From Chaenocephalus aceratus (taxonomy: Eukaryota > Chordata > Actinopteri > Perciformes > Channichthyidae): a stretch of 64,000 nucleotides of DNA. Below are positions 63,971 to 64,000 of the stretch, piece after piece (position 1 is the stretch's first letter; the number at the start of each line of letters is the position of its first letter). The position numbers and the translations under genes were made by a program. The notes below the pieces were generated by a model, which did no database searches, was not told the DNA's origin, and saw only the letters and a program-made list of their open reading frames with translations. The stretch covers positions 160,001 to 224,000 of the forward strand of contig JAMFTG010000070.1 in assembly GCA_023974075.1 (NCBI GenBank), given 5' to 3'.

Positions 63971-64000
63971 CACGCGCAGTTCAATTGGACAATGTGGGCA

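Overview
The window is vertebrate nuclear DNA from a teleost, probably a percomorph. The evidence is intron-rich genes with GT/AG splice sites, long (CA/GT)n microsatellites, tRNA-derived SINEs, LINE tails, hAT, Tc1 and other DNA-transposon debris. There are no bacterial operons, CRISPR arrays or phage genes. No organism name can be read from the sequence alone; gene identities come from remembered family sequences, not a database search.

Three host genes can be supported. (1) Minus strand, 9.3 to 4.4 kb: two short 5' coding exons that join into a protein resembling the N-terminus of RAPGEF3/EPAC1, a cAMP-activated Rap exchange factor; the rest lies off the left edge. (2) Plus strand, 20977-22697: a three-exon SLC48A1 (HRG1) haem transporter. 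RAPGEF3 and SLC48A1 are head-to-head neighbours in human, so the two calls support each other. (3) Plus strand, 27875-54230: a complete 20-coding-exon SLC26A9 anion channel/transporter, with every exon boundary readable. SLC48A1 exon 2 and SLC26A9 exon 2 each carry one extra base that breaks the frame. With that base ignored, both genes are full length, so assembly error must be excluded before calling them pseudogenes.

Most of the window is repeats. 1-9 kb: a 1.54 kb near-perfect palindrome, short MITEs and tandem duplications. 7-27 kb: repeated insertion of one TIR element carrying an expandable 57-bp minisatellite, in both orientations, plus SINEs, CCTATCATGC-type MITEs and hAT MITEs. 23.5-24.5 kb: a decayed THAP-type transposon split by a hAT MITE. 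The SLC26A9 introns hold a second minisatellite-bearing element (37-bp unit, introns 2, 4 and 16), a scrambled LTR retrotransposon inserted exactly at the exon 6 splice donor, a deleted Tc1-like element, a 41-bp array (intron 12) and a different 37-bp array (intron 17) that stays open in frame with exon 17. Downstream lie a 56-bp array starting about 80 bases after the SLC26A9 stop, a very large inverted pair of 38-bp minisatellite arrays (58.9-60.8 kb), and a hAT transposase pseudogene interrupted by a LINE at the right edge.

No self-contained new enzymatic system was found. The strongest unusual signals are: TIR elements that carry and spread minisatellites; an LTR insertion whose target-site duplication copies the splice donor GTGAG and rebuilds a better donor; and the inverted minisatellite palindrome.
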